From Chloroflexota bacterium (GTDB lineage Bacteria > Chloroflexota > UBA6077 > SHYK01): DNA of 64,000 bases. The stretch covers positions 124,001 through 188,000 of the forward strand of contig SHYK01000004.1 of the NCBI GenBank assembly GCA_009692845.1, written 5' to 3'. Position numbers and translations under genes: made by a program. Below, piece by piece: positions 52,698 to 62,287 of this stretch (the stretch's first letter is position 1; each line of letters starts with the position of its first letter). Below the pieces are notes generated by a model, which was not told the origin of the DNA, did not search any database, and saw nothing but the letters and a program-made list of their open reading frames with translations.

Positions 52698-54139
52698 AGC
52701 TGCTCACCTGGGTTGTGCCAACCACCGTGGTTCTGAGTGAGTGGTTCGGCCTCCGGGGGACCCCAGGAGCCCGGTTCATAAAGGTGGACCGGGCCGGGAT
52801 CTTCGAGCAATGGTTGGACGATCCGCCAGGTTTGCTCGACGCTGTCCTCGCGGGCGAACAATGCCGCGTGACCCTGGATCGCATCGGCCAGCAAGCGCTC
52901 ATAGGCTTCCATTCGATCGGTCCCAAACACCTCGTCATAAGTAAAGGAGAGATCCACTGGACGAGTGACAACTTCCTCGCCCGGCACCTTGGCCTGCAAT
53001 GACACGGTGATACCCTCTTCCTTGCCCCCCAGCCGGAAGCGGAGGTGATTCGGGTGGGGGGAGGGGACGTGGGGCTCCGCAAAAAGGATCCGAGGAGGCT
53101 GGTGAAACTCGACCGTCGCTTCCAGGGCGGTCGTGGTCATCGATTTTCCCGACCGAAGGTAGAACGGGACGCCGGCCCACCGCCAGGTGTCGATTTCTAG
53201 CTGCAGCGCCACGAAGGTCTCCACCTGGGAATCGGCGGCCACCCCTTTTTCGTTTCGGTACCCACGGTACTGACCTCGGACCGTTCGGGCGGGATCGATC
53301 ACCTTCATGCCCTTGAAGACCTTGACCTTTTCATCGCGCTGATCTTCGGCATCCACCCCGATTGGTGGCTCCATCGCCAACAAAGCGACGACCTGGAGCA
53401 GGTGATTTTGGACCACGTCCCGCAAAGCGCCCACTTCTTCATAGAAGCCGCCCCGACCCTGGACGTCGAAACTCTCAGCCATCGTGATCTGGACGTTGTC
53501 GATGTAGCCTCGATTCCAGATCGGCTCCAGGGGCCCGTTCGCAAAGCGAAAGACCAGCAGATTCTGGACGGTCTCCTTCCCGAGAAAATGATCGATTCGA
53601 TAGATGGCCTCTTCCGGAAACGCGGCTCGTAAATGGGAGTTCAGCTCTCTGGCCGATGCCAGGTCCCGCCCGAAGGGCTTCTCGACCATGACCCGAGCGC
53701 CCTGGCTGAGCCCACTCGCGGCCAGACAGCCGACCACTGACTCGAACACGCTCGGTGGAATCGCCAGGTAAAAGAGCGGATGGCGAGCCCCTCCAAGGTG
53801 CTCCCTGATTCGGTCAAAGGTGTCCGGAGTCTGATAATCGCCCTGAACAAAAGTGAGCTCGCGAGCGAGGGTCGCGAAAGCGTCCTCATCCACCGGGTCG
53901 AACACCGCAGCGACCGCCTCATGCGCATGCATTCTGAGGCTCTCATCGGTCCAGTCCGAGCGGGCCACCCCGACCACCGGAATATCGAGACGCCCCGCCT
54001 GGGCCAGGCCGTATAAGGCGGGAAAGAGCTTCTTGCGAGCCAGATCGCCGGTCGCACCGAACAGCACGATGGCGTCTGAGCGACTGCCCGCGACGTCGCG
54101 CTGGCTGGCAACGAGATCCACCGCGAGCCCGGTGTTCAT
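52694..54139 (-). CDS. zwf: glucose-6-phosphate 1-dehydrogenase
   Basis: Zwf oxidises glucose 6-phosphate to 6-phosphogluconolactone and yields NADPH. The 481-residue enzyme has the nucleotide motif [21 protein letters not shown] and the active-site motif [21 protein letters not shown]. Family landmarks [18 protein letters not shown] and [11 protein letters not shown] are also present. Overlaps of 4 nt join it to gnd upstream and tkt downstream. No gene for 6-phosphogluconolactonase is seen in the window. Confidence 0.97.
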   Translation of the reverse strand: MNTGLAVDLVASQRDVAGSRSDAIVLFGATGDLARKKLFPALYGLAQAGRLDIPVVGVARSDWTDESLRMHAHEAVAAVFDPVDEDAFATLARELTFVQGDYQTPDTFDRIREHLGGARHPLFYLAIPPSVFESVVGCLAASGLSQGARVMVEKPFGRDLASARELNSHLRAAFPEEAIYRIDHFLGKETVQNLLVFRFANGPLEPIWNRGYIDNVQITMAESFDVQGRGGFYEEVGALRDVVQNHLLQVVALLAMEPPIGVDAEDQRDEKVKVFKGMKVIDPARTVRGQYRGYRNEKGVAADSQVETFVALQLEIDTWRWAGVPFYLRSGKSMTTTALEATVEFHQPPRILFAEPHVPSPHPNHLRFRLGGKEEGITVSLQAKVPGEEVVTRPVDLSFTYDEVFGTDRMEAYERLLADAIQGHAALFAREDSVEQTWRIVQPLLEDPGPVHLYEPGSWGPPEAEPLTQNHGGWHNPGEQL

Positions 54140-55055
54140 GGCTGAGGGTTCTCCGCGACTACTGCATGCCCACCGAACTCATTCCGCATCATGGCCAGCA
54201 TCTTATCCGCGAAGGTGTCCTCCTCCCGACTGCGAAAACGGGCAAAGAGCGACGCGGCGATCACCGGGGTGGGCACCGCCTCTTCGATGGCGGCCTCAAC
54301 CGTCCATCTTCCCTCGCCGGTGTCCTCCACAAAGCCTTTGATGCGGGCGAGCTGGGGATCACTATGCAATCCGTCCGCAATCAAGTCCAGCAGCCAGGAG
54401 CGCACCACGCTGCCGCTCCGCCAGGCCTCCGCGATGGCGTGGAGGTCCATGCCCGGGAAAAGGGCGGAGCGTTGCATGACCTCGAAACCCTCGGCATAGG
54501 CTTGCATCAGCCCGTATTCGACTCCGTTGTGCACCATCTTGACGAAATGGCCCGAGCCCTCTGGACCCGTGTGGACCAGGCCGCCGTCCTCGGGAGCCAG
54601 CGCCTCGAACAAGGGACGACAGTGCTGAAAAATATCCGGCTCGCCGCCGACCATCAGACTGTAGCCATTGTCCAGGCCCCAGATTCCGCCCGAGGTTCCG
54701 GCGTCCAGGTAGTGCATCCCGGCCGCTTTGACGTCCGCGGCATCCTGGAGGGCGGTCTTCCAGTTGGTATTACCGCCATCGATGATGATGTCGCCGGGCG
54801 ATCCGGCCGCGCTGAGCCGGCGATCATGTCGGAGGTGGGCTGCCCGGCCGGAACCATGACCCACATGATGCGGGGCGTGTCTAGAAACTTTCCCGCGAAC
54901 TCTTCGTCGGAATACGCGCCGACTGCCCCTTCGGCCTCTTTTCCCTTGACCGGTCCGGGCGAGCGATTAGCGGCAATCACTCGGTGGCCCTTGCGCAGGA
55001 GGCGGGTCACCATGTTGCCGCCCATCCGACCCATTCCCACGATTCCGATTTCCAT
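54136..55055 (-). pseudogene. gnd: 6-phosphogluconate dehydrogenase (short Gnd-like form), single frameshift
   Basis: The N-terminal frame reads MEIGIVGMGRMGGNMVTRLL through MWVMVPAGQPTSDMIAG. The C-terminal frame reads [68 protein letters not shown] and onward. Joining them needs one extra base near 54814-54821, after which the length (307 codons) is normal for the 300-residue Gnd-like family. Everything else looks conserved, so this is either a very recent mutation or an assembly error. ATG at 55055 follows AGGAGG at 6 nt. The stop overlaps zwf (ATGA). Confidence 0.88.
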
Positions 55056-55103
55056 GGCCAACCTCCTCGCGAGTGGATCGGTGACGCCAGCTTTGGCGCG
55101 GAG

Positions 55104-55817
55104 CTAAGACAGAGAGCCGAGTATACGCACGGAATCAGCATCGGCGACGATACAAGCATCTGCGATATCGATGAAGAGCCCGTGCTCGACCACGCCGACC
55201 GCTTCGTTCAGCTGGACGTCGAGAACCTCCGGATCCTCGATGCCATTGGGGAAAAGGAGATCGAGGATCAGGTTGCCATTATCGGTGACAAAGGGCTCCG
55301 AGGGCGTCCCGCGCAGCGCATATTCCGCGCCGAGGGCGGCGAGTCGTTCCGCGGTCCGCTGCCAGAGGAATGGGATGACCTCCACCGGCAACACCCCCCG
55401 GCCCAGCTGCTCGACCAGCTTCGAGCCATCCGCAATGATGATGAATTTCTGAGCCGCACAGGCGACCAGCTTCTCTCGGGTCAACGCTCCCCCCGCGCCC
55501 TTGATGATCCGGAGCTGGGGATCGATCTCATCGGCCCCATCCACGGCCAGGTGGATCGTTCCTGTGAAGTCGTCGAGGACCGGGATACGGAGCGAGACGG
55601 CCAGGGCCTCCGTGGCGGCGGACGTCGGCACTACCTTCACGTCGAGTCCCTGCTTGACCAGCTTGCCCAGGCCCTCGATGAAATAGCGGGCGGTCGAGCC
55701 GGTTCCGATGCCGATAACTTGACCCGCCTCGACCAGCTCCAGAGCCTTCGCCGCTGCGGCCGCCTTCTGCGCTTCTAAGTCCGGCACAGAGCTCCTCTGA
55801 CTGAAAATCCGGGCCAT
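55104..55817 (-). CDS. rpiA: ribose-5-phosphate isomerase A
   Basis: RpiA interconverts ribose 5-phosphate and ribulose 5-phosphate. The 237-residue protein has VIGIGTGSTARYFIEGLG, VVPTSAATEALA, VDGADEIDPQLRIIKGAGGALTREKLVA (with the catalytic Glu) and FIIIADGSKLVEQLG. It lies 48 nt upstream of gnd and downstream of the truncated GH15 gene, on the same strand. Confidence 0.95.
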   Translation of the reverse strand: MARIFSQRSSVPDLEAQKAAAAAKALELVEAGQVIGIGTGSTARYFIEGLGKLVKQGLDVKVVPTSAATEALAVSLRIPVLDDFTGTIHLAVDGADEIDPQLRIIKGAGGALTREKLVACAAQKFIIIADGSKLVEQLGRGVLPVEVIPFLWQRTAERLAALGAEYALRGTPSEPFVTDNGNLILDLLFPNGIEDPEVLDVQLNEAVGVVEHGLFIDIADACIVADADSVRILGSLS

Positions 55818-55852
55818 TCTCGCTCTTTCCGCCGCCGGATGTAGGGTTCAGG

Positions 55853-55922
55853 CAAGGCGCCGGACGCCGCCTCGTCCACAAAACGGTTCGCTCGAGTTCA
55901 TGAACGGTTAGGCGGCGCCTTG
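55853..55922. repeat. inverted repeat at the broken end of the GH15 gene
   Basis: CAAGGCGCC (55853-55861) pairs with GGCGCCTTG (55914-55922), and two AACGGTT direct repeats lie between. The structure is located where the GH15 coding similarity stops. It may be a terminator or a deletion scar. Confidence 0.45.
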
Positions 55923-55949
55923 GGCAGTCGGACGGATCAGCACCGCCAT

Positions 55950-57735
55950 CCACCCCCTGTCCGTAGCCATCATGGTTGTAGCGATGCCAGCAAGGGCCGG
56001 CCGGCGTATCGACTTTCAACAGCGCGTCCATCACTCGAACTGAGCTGACGATCGTCGGGTCGTCGGCGCGGCGAATGCCGTAGCGGACGAGCTCGAGAAA
56101 CCCCCCATCCACAATCTCCCTGGCCGGATATTGGAAGCGGCGGCCAGGTTCCTGGTTACGCAGCGTGAGCAAGGAGCCGTCGGGGCTTTCATCCGCCTGG
56201 ATATCGCCGATCTCGACCGGAAGCACCCTGATGAAGTGGCGGGGCAGCCCGGGCACCAGGGTGCTTGCGGTGGTAACCGTCCAGCCCTCCAGGTGGGATT
56301 CCAAGAAATCGGCGTGCTCCTCGAGAAATTGGGCGGTCGCGAGGTCCCCACGATCGCGAGCGAAGCAGGCTGCGCAGATCAGGGCCGCGATATTGGAGGC
56401 GAGCGTAGAGGGCGAATAGCCACTGGCCTCCTCCCACCGCTCTTGCTGAGTCACCGGGCCCTGATTGATGAGGTATCCGGCTCCTCTCAACACCATCGCG
56501 TAGGGATCGAAGGCCTGGAGGGCGCCCAGCCGCTGGAGCTTGCGAGCCAGCATGATCGGGAATGCCGCCTCATCGAGCTGGATGCCCCCCCAATACGGCT
56601 GTCCATCGATCCAAAAGTTCTGGGCAAAGCCCCCGTCCGGGTCCTGGCTGGCGGCGAGATAAATCAGCGCGCGGAGCGGAGTATCCAGGTTCCCGGCCGC
56701 GAGCAGTCCGGTGGCGCTATTGACCATGTCGCGGGTCCAGACCAGGTGGTAGCCGCCCCGGTCCTCGTCGCCCTTGGCTTCACCCCACGGGATCGACAGC
56801 GAAGCGATCAGCGCGCCGGGATAGGTTTTGTCCTCATGGGCGAGCAGGAGGCTGTAGCTTCCGTGGTAGAGATGGCCGCCATCCGAGGCCGCCTCGTGCA
56901 GCGGGAGCATGTGCTGGGCAGTGCGGTTCCACTGTTCTTCGTAGCGCTCGAGCTGCTCGTCGAAGGGGACGCCGAGCGTCTGCAGCAAGGTGGAGACGGC
57001 GTTGTTACGGCTGTTCCCAAATGCGAGCGCGATCGTGAAGTCCTGCCCGGGCTGCCAATCGAGCTGCCCGGTGAGCGCGATATTTCCATTCAAGGCTCGG
57101 TCGTATTCCCAGTCCATGCGAAGATCGTCGGCCAGGTCGGTCCAACCGTCGCTGGCTCCTACGAAGCCGCAGGATAGGCGCGAAAATGGGACCGTCGCGG
57201 CCAGGGCGAGCCAGCAGCCGTTCTTCTCAGCGGCCAGGATCCAGTGGCCGGCCGCCTCGATGACGTATCCGTTGTTGCCGGCGCCACCGACGTCGAGATG
57301 GGGTGCGCAGAGCACGTAAAGATTGAGCTTGGACAGGAATTGGGGCAGCCCATCGACTCGAATCCGCTGAACCAGGCTCGAGAGATGAGGCGCGGCGATC
57401 ACTTCTTTGGTGATGGCGTAACGACCGCCGGGGTCGGAATTCTTGATCCGGTAGGCCAGTGCATGCTCGGTGCACCGCTCGACGGTTGAGACGAGGTGGC
57501 GCCGTTCCTCGTGAAAGAAGCTCGTGCCATCGGTGATCAGCAGCTCGAGGTCGCGCAGCTGCGGCCGATCGATGGTCGGGTAATAGACTTCGGTGACCGC
57601 ACCGTTCCAGAGGGTGAACCAGACCCGGCTGTCCGCCGAATACGCCGTCCCGACGCCGGTCTTGTCGCCGTGCGTCCAGCGAGGCTCGATCCCGGGAGCG
57701 CCCGGTGCATCCCGGTCGCCGCGGACACTCGTCAC
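55950..57735 (-). pseudogene. GH15 glucoamylase/trehalase-like glycosidase, 3'-truncated
   Basis: About 595 codons match the glucoamylase-type GH15 family. An N-terminal beta-sandwich comes first (RVWFTLWNGAVTEVYYPTIDRPQLRDLELLITDG). The (alpha/alpha)6 barrel has YHLVWTRDMVNSATGLLAAG, YWGGIQLDEAAFPIMLA and the general-acid region RWEEASGYSPSTLA. Similarity ends at CWHRYNHDGYGQG, where about 150 further residues, including the second catalytic Glu, should follow. The ORF track continues to 55528 only by running into rpiA in a wrong frame. The product should be inactive. It would have hydrolysed alpha-glucans to feed glucokinase next door. Confidence 0.8.
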
Positions 57736-57960
57736 CGACTACTCCAATCGCCCAACAAACGAAGGGCGGACTTCCTGAGATCCGCCAGGCGGCTACTGTC
57801 CCCCAAGTTTAGGCTGCGTGCAAATCAGCGGACGGCGGCGATTTTAGAAGATACTCATCCCCAGGAACCGATTCGGGTCGTCGCTACTGCCTGAACTTCG
57901 ATCAGCAAGCGCGGGGCCGGCTACGGGAAGCCGCTCAGGCTAGGAGTGGCGCCAACGAAT

Positions 57961-57988
57961 GGCCCTTCGAGCGCCTCAGGGCGAACGG
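57961..57988. repeat. REP-like dispersed repeat, copy D
   Basis: GGCCCTTCGAGCGCCTCAGG and the following GCGAACGG form an intergenic copy. Its reverse complement differs at one base from the third coding copy at 18243-18270. It lies just after the glk stop. Confidence 0.8.
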
Positions 57989-57999
57989 AGTCACCTGCT

Positions 58000-58992
58000 T
58001 TATTGGGCCGCGGATTGGGCAAATCCCCAGCTGGCCGCGCCGATGAGGGCGGCTGGCTGGAGGATCACCGAGACCGGCAGGTGGGCGAGCAACCCCCCGA
58101 GTCGGCCCTTGCGCTCGAAAGCTTGCATGAAGCGGCCCTGTTGGAGGGACGGCAGGATGCGGGGCGGGATTCCGCCCCCGAGATAGACCCCGCCGGTGGC
58201 CAGCACCTTCAGAGCGAGGTTTGCCGCCTCCGCGCCAAGAATTGAGACGAAGAGGTCTACCGTTCCCCCACACAGAGGACAGGCGATCAGCGGATCCACC
58301 GCCGCTTCGATTATGAAGGGCGTCCGGTCCTTAACCCCGACTAGGCGGCCGGCTACTTCGGGAGATTCGGGCGCGTAGCCGCTATCCCGCAAGTACTCAT
58401 AGATAGAGGGAATAGCGAGCCCGGAACAGACGCGCTCGACGCTTACGTGATCGAAACGGTCCATCAAGTAGCGAAGGAGGCCCACCTGAGCAGTGTCGGT
58501 CGGCGCGAAATCGGCATGGCCCCCTTCGGAAGGGTGCTCCCGGTACCTGGCGCCATCCCAGGTCAAGAAGGCTTCCCCGAGACCGGTCCCAGGAGCGATG
58601 ACCGCTAACGCCCCGCCCGGCTGTGCGTGACCAACGTTCAATACCTCAAATGCTTCGGCCGGGAGCAGCGGCACCGCCCGAGCGGTCGCTTCCAGATCAT
58701 TGAGCAAGTACACCGCTTCGAGCCCCAGGTCCGAGCCAAGCCGCTCGGCCTCCACGACCCAGGGCAAATTGGTTGCGCGAGCCCGGCCTTCGATCACCGG
58801 GCCAGCCACGGCGAAAGACGCCCGGTCCACCGGTAGGTCGACCTGAGCCAGGAAGGTCCGCACGATGGCTTCGAGGCCGGGGAAGTCCGCGCTGCGGAAT
58901 TCCGCCCGGGCGATCGGGGCGGTCAGACCGGCGTCAGGACCGTACACGGCCAGGGCGGTCTTCGTCCCTCCGATGTCACCTGCGAGCAGCAT
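58000..58992 (-). CDS. glk: glucokinase
   Basis: Glk phosphorylates glucose to glucose 6-phosphate, the entry point for zwf and the isomerase downstream. The 330-residue protein has LLAGDIGGTKTALAVY (phosphate-1 loop), FAVAGPVIEGRARATNLPWVV, LLNDLEATARAVPLL and IAPGTGLGEAFL. Its EGGHADFAP matches the sugar-binding site of the E. coli-type Glk family. I place the start at the ATG at 58992; the ORF track's GTG at 59037 lies in a palindrome upstream. First gene of the sugar-phosphate cluster. Confidence 0.93.
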   Translation of the reverse strand: MLLAGDIGGTKTALAVYGPDAGLTAPIARAEFRSADFPGLEAIVRTFLAQVDLPVDRASFAVAGPVIEGRARATNLPWVVEAERLGSDLGLEAVYLLNDLEATARAVPLLPAEAFEVLNVGHAQPGGALAVIAPGTGLGEAFLTWDGARYREHPSEGGHADFAPTDTAQVGLLRYLMDRFDHVSVERVCSGLAIPSIYEYLRDSGYAPESPEVAGRLVGVKDRTPFIIEAAVDPLIACPLCGGTVDLFVSILGAEAANLALKVLATGGVYLGGGIPPRILPSLQQGRFMQAFERKGRLGGLLAHLPVSVILQPAALIGAASWGFAQSAAQ

Positions 58993-59022
58993 AGCCGTAT
59001 TCTCAGCCCCGAAACATTCGAT

Positions 59023-59037
59023 GTGAACGCGGTTCAC
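59023..59037. promoter_or_regulatory. palindromic operator candidate upstream of glk
   Basis: GTGAAC-GCG-GTTCAC is a perfect inverted repeat of 6-bp arms with a 3-bp centre, 31 nt before the glk ATG. The shape suits a GntR/LacI/TetR-type regulator. No regulator gene is nearby. Confidence 0.55.
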
Positions 59038-59181
59038 GCGCCGCCGTCAGCCCAAAGGTCGATTGTAGCGCTCACCCCAGCCGGTTCTGGCTGCAGCCAT
59101 CGCTATACTCTGCCCGCGCCGGCTGGTCGCCCTAGTCCCATCAGATCATCTGGCGCCCTAGTCCAATCAAGGAGGAATGCG

Positions 59182-60135
59182 ATGGCAACGATCCAGGCCG
59201 TAGTCGTGGATCCAGCCGCGACTGGGCGGCTTTCCCTGCGTGAAGTGGAGGCGCCGTCGGGGCGCTCGAACGAGGCCCTGATCCGAGTCCGGGCGACCTC
59301 GCTCAACCGAGGCGAGATCCGAGGCGCGGGAACCGCGCCAGATGGCCAGCGGATCGGCTGGGACGTGGCGGGAACCATCGAGCAGCCAGCGGCCAACGGC
59401 AGCGGCCCGACGGCGGGGGCGCGGGTGGTGGCGCTCAGCTTCACTCCGCCGATGGGTTGGGCGGAGCTGGTTGCCCTTCCTACCGACTTCATCGCCGAGC
59501 TACCCCCTAAGGTGACCTTCGCCGAGGCCGCCACCCTGCCGGTGGCCGGTTTGACGGCCCTGTTGACCCTCGAGAAACGGGGGAGCCTGCTCGGCCGTCG
59601 AGCACTCATCACCGGCGCTTCGGGGGGAGTTGGCCACCTGGCGGTGCAGATCGCTCGGGCGGGCGGGGCGCACGTGGTGGCAGTCGTACGCCGACAGAAT
59701 GCGGTCCAGATGGTCCACGATGCCGGCGCCCATGAAGTCGTCGTCAGTGAAGATGCATCGGGCGCCGCTGCTCACGGGCCGTACGACATCATTGTGGACG
59801 CGGTCGGCGGACCGGTGCTGTCGAACGTCCTGACCATGGTGGCGCCCCGTGGCGTAGTCGTGACTTATGGCGCAACCGCCGCCGCCGAGACCACTTTCGA
59901 CGTCGCGCGCTTCTACCGAGCCGGCGTGCCGACGCTGGCGGCTTTTCAGGTCTTTCCGGAGGTGAGCGTCGAGGCGGCCGGAGTTGGCCTCCGACGCCTG
60001 GCCGAGATGGTGGCCGACGGCCGATTGCGTCCGCTCATCCAGGTGGAAGGACCCTGGACGGATATCGGCAAGCTGGCGGTGGATCTCACCGAGCGACGGT
60101 TCGACGGCAAGGCCGTCATCCACATCGGCTCCTAG
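59182..60135 (+). CDS. zinc-less alcohol dehydrogenase / quinone oxidoreductase-like MDR protein
   Basis: This 317-residue medium-chain dehydrogenase/reductase has the GroES-like N-terminal domain (LIRVRATSLNRGEIRG; GWDVAGTIEQP). The NAD(P)H-binding domain has ALITGASGGVGHLAVQIARAGGAHVVAVVR. The catalytic- and structural-zinc Cys residues are absent, so it belongs to the quinone-oxidoreductase/enoyl-reductase-like branch. The ATG at 59182 has AAGGAGG upstream; the ORF track's 59023 start is too early. Substrate is unknown. Confidence 0.88.
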   Translation: MATIQAVVVDPAATGRLSLREVEAPSGRSNEALIRVRATSLNRGEIRGAGTAPDGQRIGWDVAGTIEQPAANGSGPTAGARVVALSFTPPMGWAELVALPTDFIAELPPKVTFAEAATLPVAGLTALLTLEKRGSLLGRRALITGASGGVGHLAVQIARAGGAHVVAVVRRQNAVQMVHDAGAHEVVVSEDASGAAAHGPYDIIVDAVGGPVLSNVLTMVAPRGVVVTYGATAAAETTFDVARFYRAGVPTLAAFQVFPEVSVEAAGVGLRRLAEMVADGRLRPLIQVEGPWTDIGKLAVDLTERRFDGKAVIHIGS

Positions 60136-60184
60136 TAGAGCACGCTGTTCAGAGCCTTGCGACATCTTAGTGGGAGGATTTGCT

Positions 60185-60460
60185 ATGCAGCAGCCCGAAG
60201 GACCGTTCTGTCAGAGCTGCGGAATGCCGCTCGCCCGCGATGAAAAGGGAGGCGGAAGCAACGTCGATGGCTCGACGTCGACCCAATACTGCAGCCACTG
60301 CTATGAGCAAGGGCACTTCACGCTGCCCGATCTCACCCTGGCCCAAATGATGGAAGCGGTGCGCGGCCGGCTCCAGGGTGTCCAGGCACACGCAGAGGCC
60401 ATCGACGGAATGGTGGCGGGAATTGTTCAACTGGAGAGGTGGCGGGACAGCTCGATCTGA
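60185..60460 (+). CDS. zinc-ribbon protein (zf-ribbon_2 type)
   Basis: This 91-residue protein starts FCQSCGMPLARDEKGGG and continues YCSHCYEQGHFTLPDLTLAQMM, the four-Cys pattern of the 'putative zinc ribbon' family. A helical tail follows. It lies 49 nt after the dehydrogenase gene, with GGGAGGATTTGCT before the ATG. Its function is unknown. Confidence 0.85.
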   Translation: MQQPEGPFCQSCGMPLARDEKGGGSNVDGSTSTQYCSHCYEQGHFTLPDLTLAQMMEAVRGRLQGVQAHAEAIDGMVAGIVQLERWRDSSI

Positions 60461-60494
60461 GCTGGGGTCTTACCTGTTCGAGGCGCCCGTCTCA

Positions 60495-61361
60495 TCAGAG
60501 TTGGCGGCGGTTGAAGCTGAAGACGGCCAGGCCTAAGATAGCGACCACCCAGGCGGCTGCCCACGCTAGGTATTCCGGCGGCGGTGGGCCGATAGCGAAG
60601 AATGGATTCGCGGCGAATCCTCGGCCGCTGCCAGCGCCCTGGAGCAGCAGGCTCGGCTCCAGGCTGAACAGAGCGCCTCGCCAGAGGCCGTCGGTCGGCA
60701 GAATGAGCGTGGTCACCTGGCCGATGGTTCTCACCGTATCGGCCCCCAATGCCTCTCCCACCGCCCGGGCAATCCCACCAATCCAGGCCAGTCCGAAAAG
60801 TATGAGCGCCACGACGCCTCCGGTCATTGGCGGCAGGCGGGTGCTGCACAGCAGCGCCAGGGTCAGCATGACCAGGCTTTCGGCAAACAAGAATGTGCTC
60901 GCCATGATGGGGTGGGGCGGGGTGTAGCCGACGAAAACGCTGACCGCCGCGAATTCGATCGAAGTCGTGACCAGGGTGTAGCCAGCCAGGATCGTCGCAA
61001 GTCCCAGCCATTTCCCGATGACCACGTCGCTGCGTCGGATCGGTCGCGCGAGCATCGCCAGCGCCACCCCGGACTCGACCTCGCTAACCACGGCCGGCGC
61101 GGTGATGAACACTGCTCCGAGGGTCAGAATGAAGCTGAACATGAATGCCACCAGGATCAGCAGGGTCGCCGCCAGGATCTTGCTCTCGATCGGCGAGCAG
61201 GGTTCGCCGTTGCGGCAGGGCAGCGAGGTGAGGATCGCGAATCCCCAGGTCGTGGCGCCAATGAGCACCAAAGTGAGGATCACAACCGCGAGCAGCAGGC
61301 GCCGGCGCGATGCCTCGCGAATGGTCAGCCGCGCGATCACGAAAATCGGTGCCCCGATCAT
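60495..61361 (-). CDS. ABC-2 type transporter permease
   Basis: This 288-residue membrane protein has about six helices (LLLAVVILTLVLIGATTWGFAIL; LLILVAFMFSFILTLGAVF; GGVVALILFGLAWIGG). An extracytoplasmic loop carries two Cys (CRNGEPC). SEVESGVALAMLARPIRRSDVVIGKWLG is typical of ABC-2 exporters. The ATG at 61361 overlaps the ATPase stop (ATGA). The ORF track starts 50 codons too early, inside the ATPase gene. Confidence 0.87.
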   Translation of the reverse strand: MIGAPIFVIARLTIREASRRRLLLAVVILTLVLIGATTWGFAILTSLPCRNGEPCSPIESKILAATLLILVAFMFSFILTLGAVFITAPAVVSEVESGVALAMLARPIRRSDVVIGKWLGLATILAGYTLVTTSIEFAAVSVFVGYTPPHPIMASTFLFAESLVMLTLALLCSTRLPPMTGGVVALILFGLAWIGGIARAVGEALGADTVRTIGQVTTLILPTDGLWRGALFSLEPSLLLQGAGSGRGFAANPFFAIGPPPPEYLAWAAAWVVAILGLAVFSFNRRQL

Positions 61362-62287
61362 GAGTGCCCGGTCGCTTCCATAAGCTCCAGGAACCGGCTC
61401 TCCAAGCTCCCGGTCTGCCTTTCGACCGCATGAACCTGGCCGCCCAGCCGAACCAGATTCGCGACCAGGGCCGGGACTTCTTCGTCGGACACCGCTTGGA
61501 ACGTGTACCAATCTTGCTCGACCGTGAACCCTCCATGGGTGCGGAGCTGCTCTTCGGCCACGGTCGTTAACCCGTTCACCCGAACCCGCACGCCGCTTGC
61601 GCTGCCTACGACCTCATCCAGGGCGCCAATGGCAATAACTCGGCCCCGGTCGATAACCGCGACCCGATCGCAGACCTGCTCGACCTCAGTGAGAAGGTGC
61701 GAATTCAAGAAAACCGTAGTTCCGCGCTGTTTTAGGCTCCGGATCACCTCGCGTACGTCGTGGCGCCCCACCGGATCCAGCGCCGAAGTCGGCTCGTCCA
61801 GGAAGACCAGCTCCGGCTGGCCCAGCAACGCAACTGCCAGCCCCAACCGTTGCTGCATCCCTTTGGAGTAGGTCCCGACTCGGTCGTCCGCCCGCCGGAC
61901 CAGCCCCACCGTGTCGAGCGCCGAGTCACTCTCGCGGGCCCGCATGACGGAAGGGATGCCAGCCAGCTCCGAGTGGAGCACCAGCACCTCTCGGGCGGTG
62001 AGCCATTCCTGGTAGCGGAACAGCTCGGGGAGGTAACCGATCCGTCGGCGCGTCTCGCGATCCCCGAGCGGTTCCCCCAAGAGGGTGCCCTGGCCGGCGC
62101 TGGGGCGGATCAGGCCGACCAGGAGCTTGATCGCCGTCGTTTTTCCGGCACCATTGGGGCCCAAGAAGCCGAACACCTCACCTCGGGGAACCGACATCGT
62201 GAGCCCCGCGAGTGCGGTCTGGTTTCCGTACCGCTTGGCGAGCTCAGTGGTCTCGATGGCGGGGCCGAGGTTCTGTGGCGGCCTCAA
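61358..62287 (-). CDS. ABC transporter ATP-binding protein
   Basis: This 309-residue ATPase of the ABC-2/CcmA-like export group has Walker A FLGPNGAGKTTAIKLLVG. The signature is YSKGMQQRLGLAVALLG, followed by Walker B ELVFLDEPTSALDPVGR and switch His LNSHLL. A C-terminal domain of about 80 residues follows. It is coupled by 4-nt overlaps to the anti-sigma gene upstream and the permease gene downstream. Cargo is unknown. Confidence 0.93.
   Translation of the reverse strand: MRPPQNLGPAIETTELAKRYGNQTALAGLTMSVPRGEVFGFLGPNGAGKTTAIKLLVGLIRPSAGQGTLLGEPLGDRETRRRIGYLPELFRYQEWLTAREVLVLHSELAGIPSVMRARESDSALDTVGLVRRADDRVGTYSKGMQQRLGLAVALLGQPELVFLDEPTSALDPVGRHDVREVIRSLKQRGTTVFLNSHLLTEVEQVCDRVAVIDRGRVIAIGALDEVVGSASGVRVRVNGLTTVAEEQLRTHGGFTVEQDWYTFQAVSDEEVPALVANLVRLGGQVHAVERQTGSLESRFLELMEATGHS

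Noticed and set aside
55528-55949. C-terminal extension of the GH15 ORF
   Set aside because: It runs over the start of rpiA in another frame and has no GH15 similarity.
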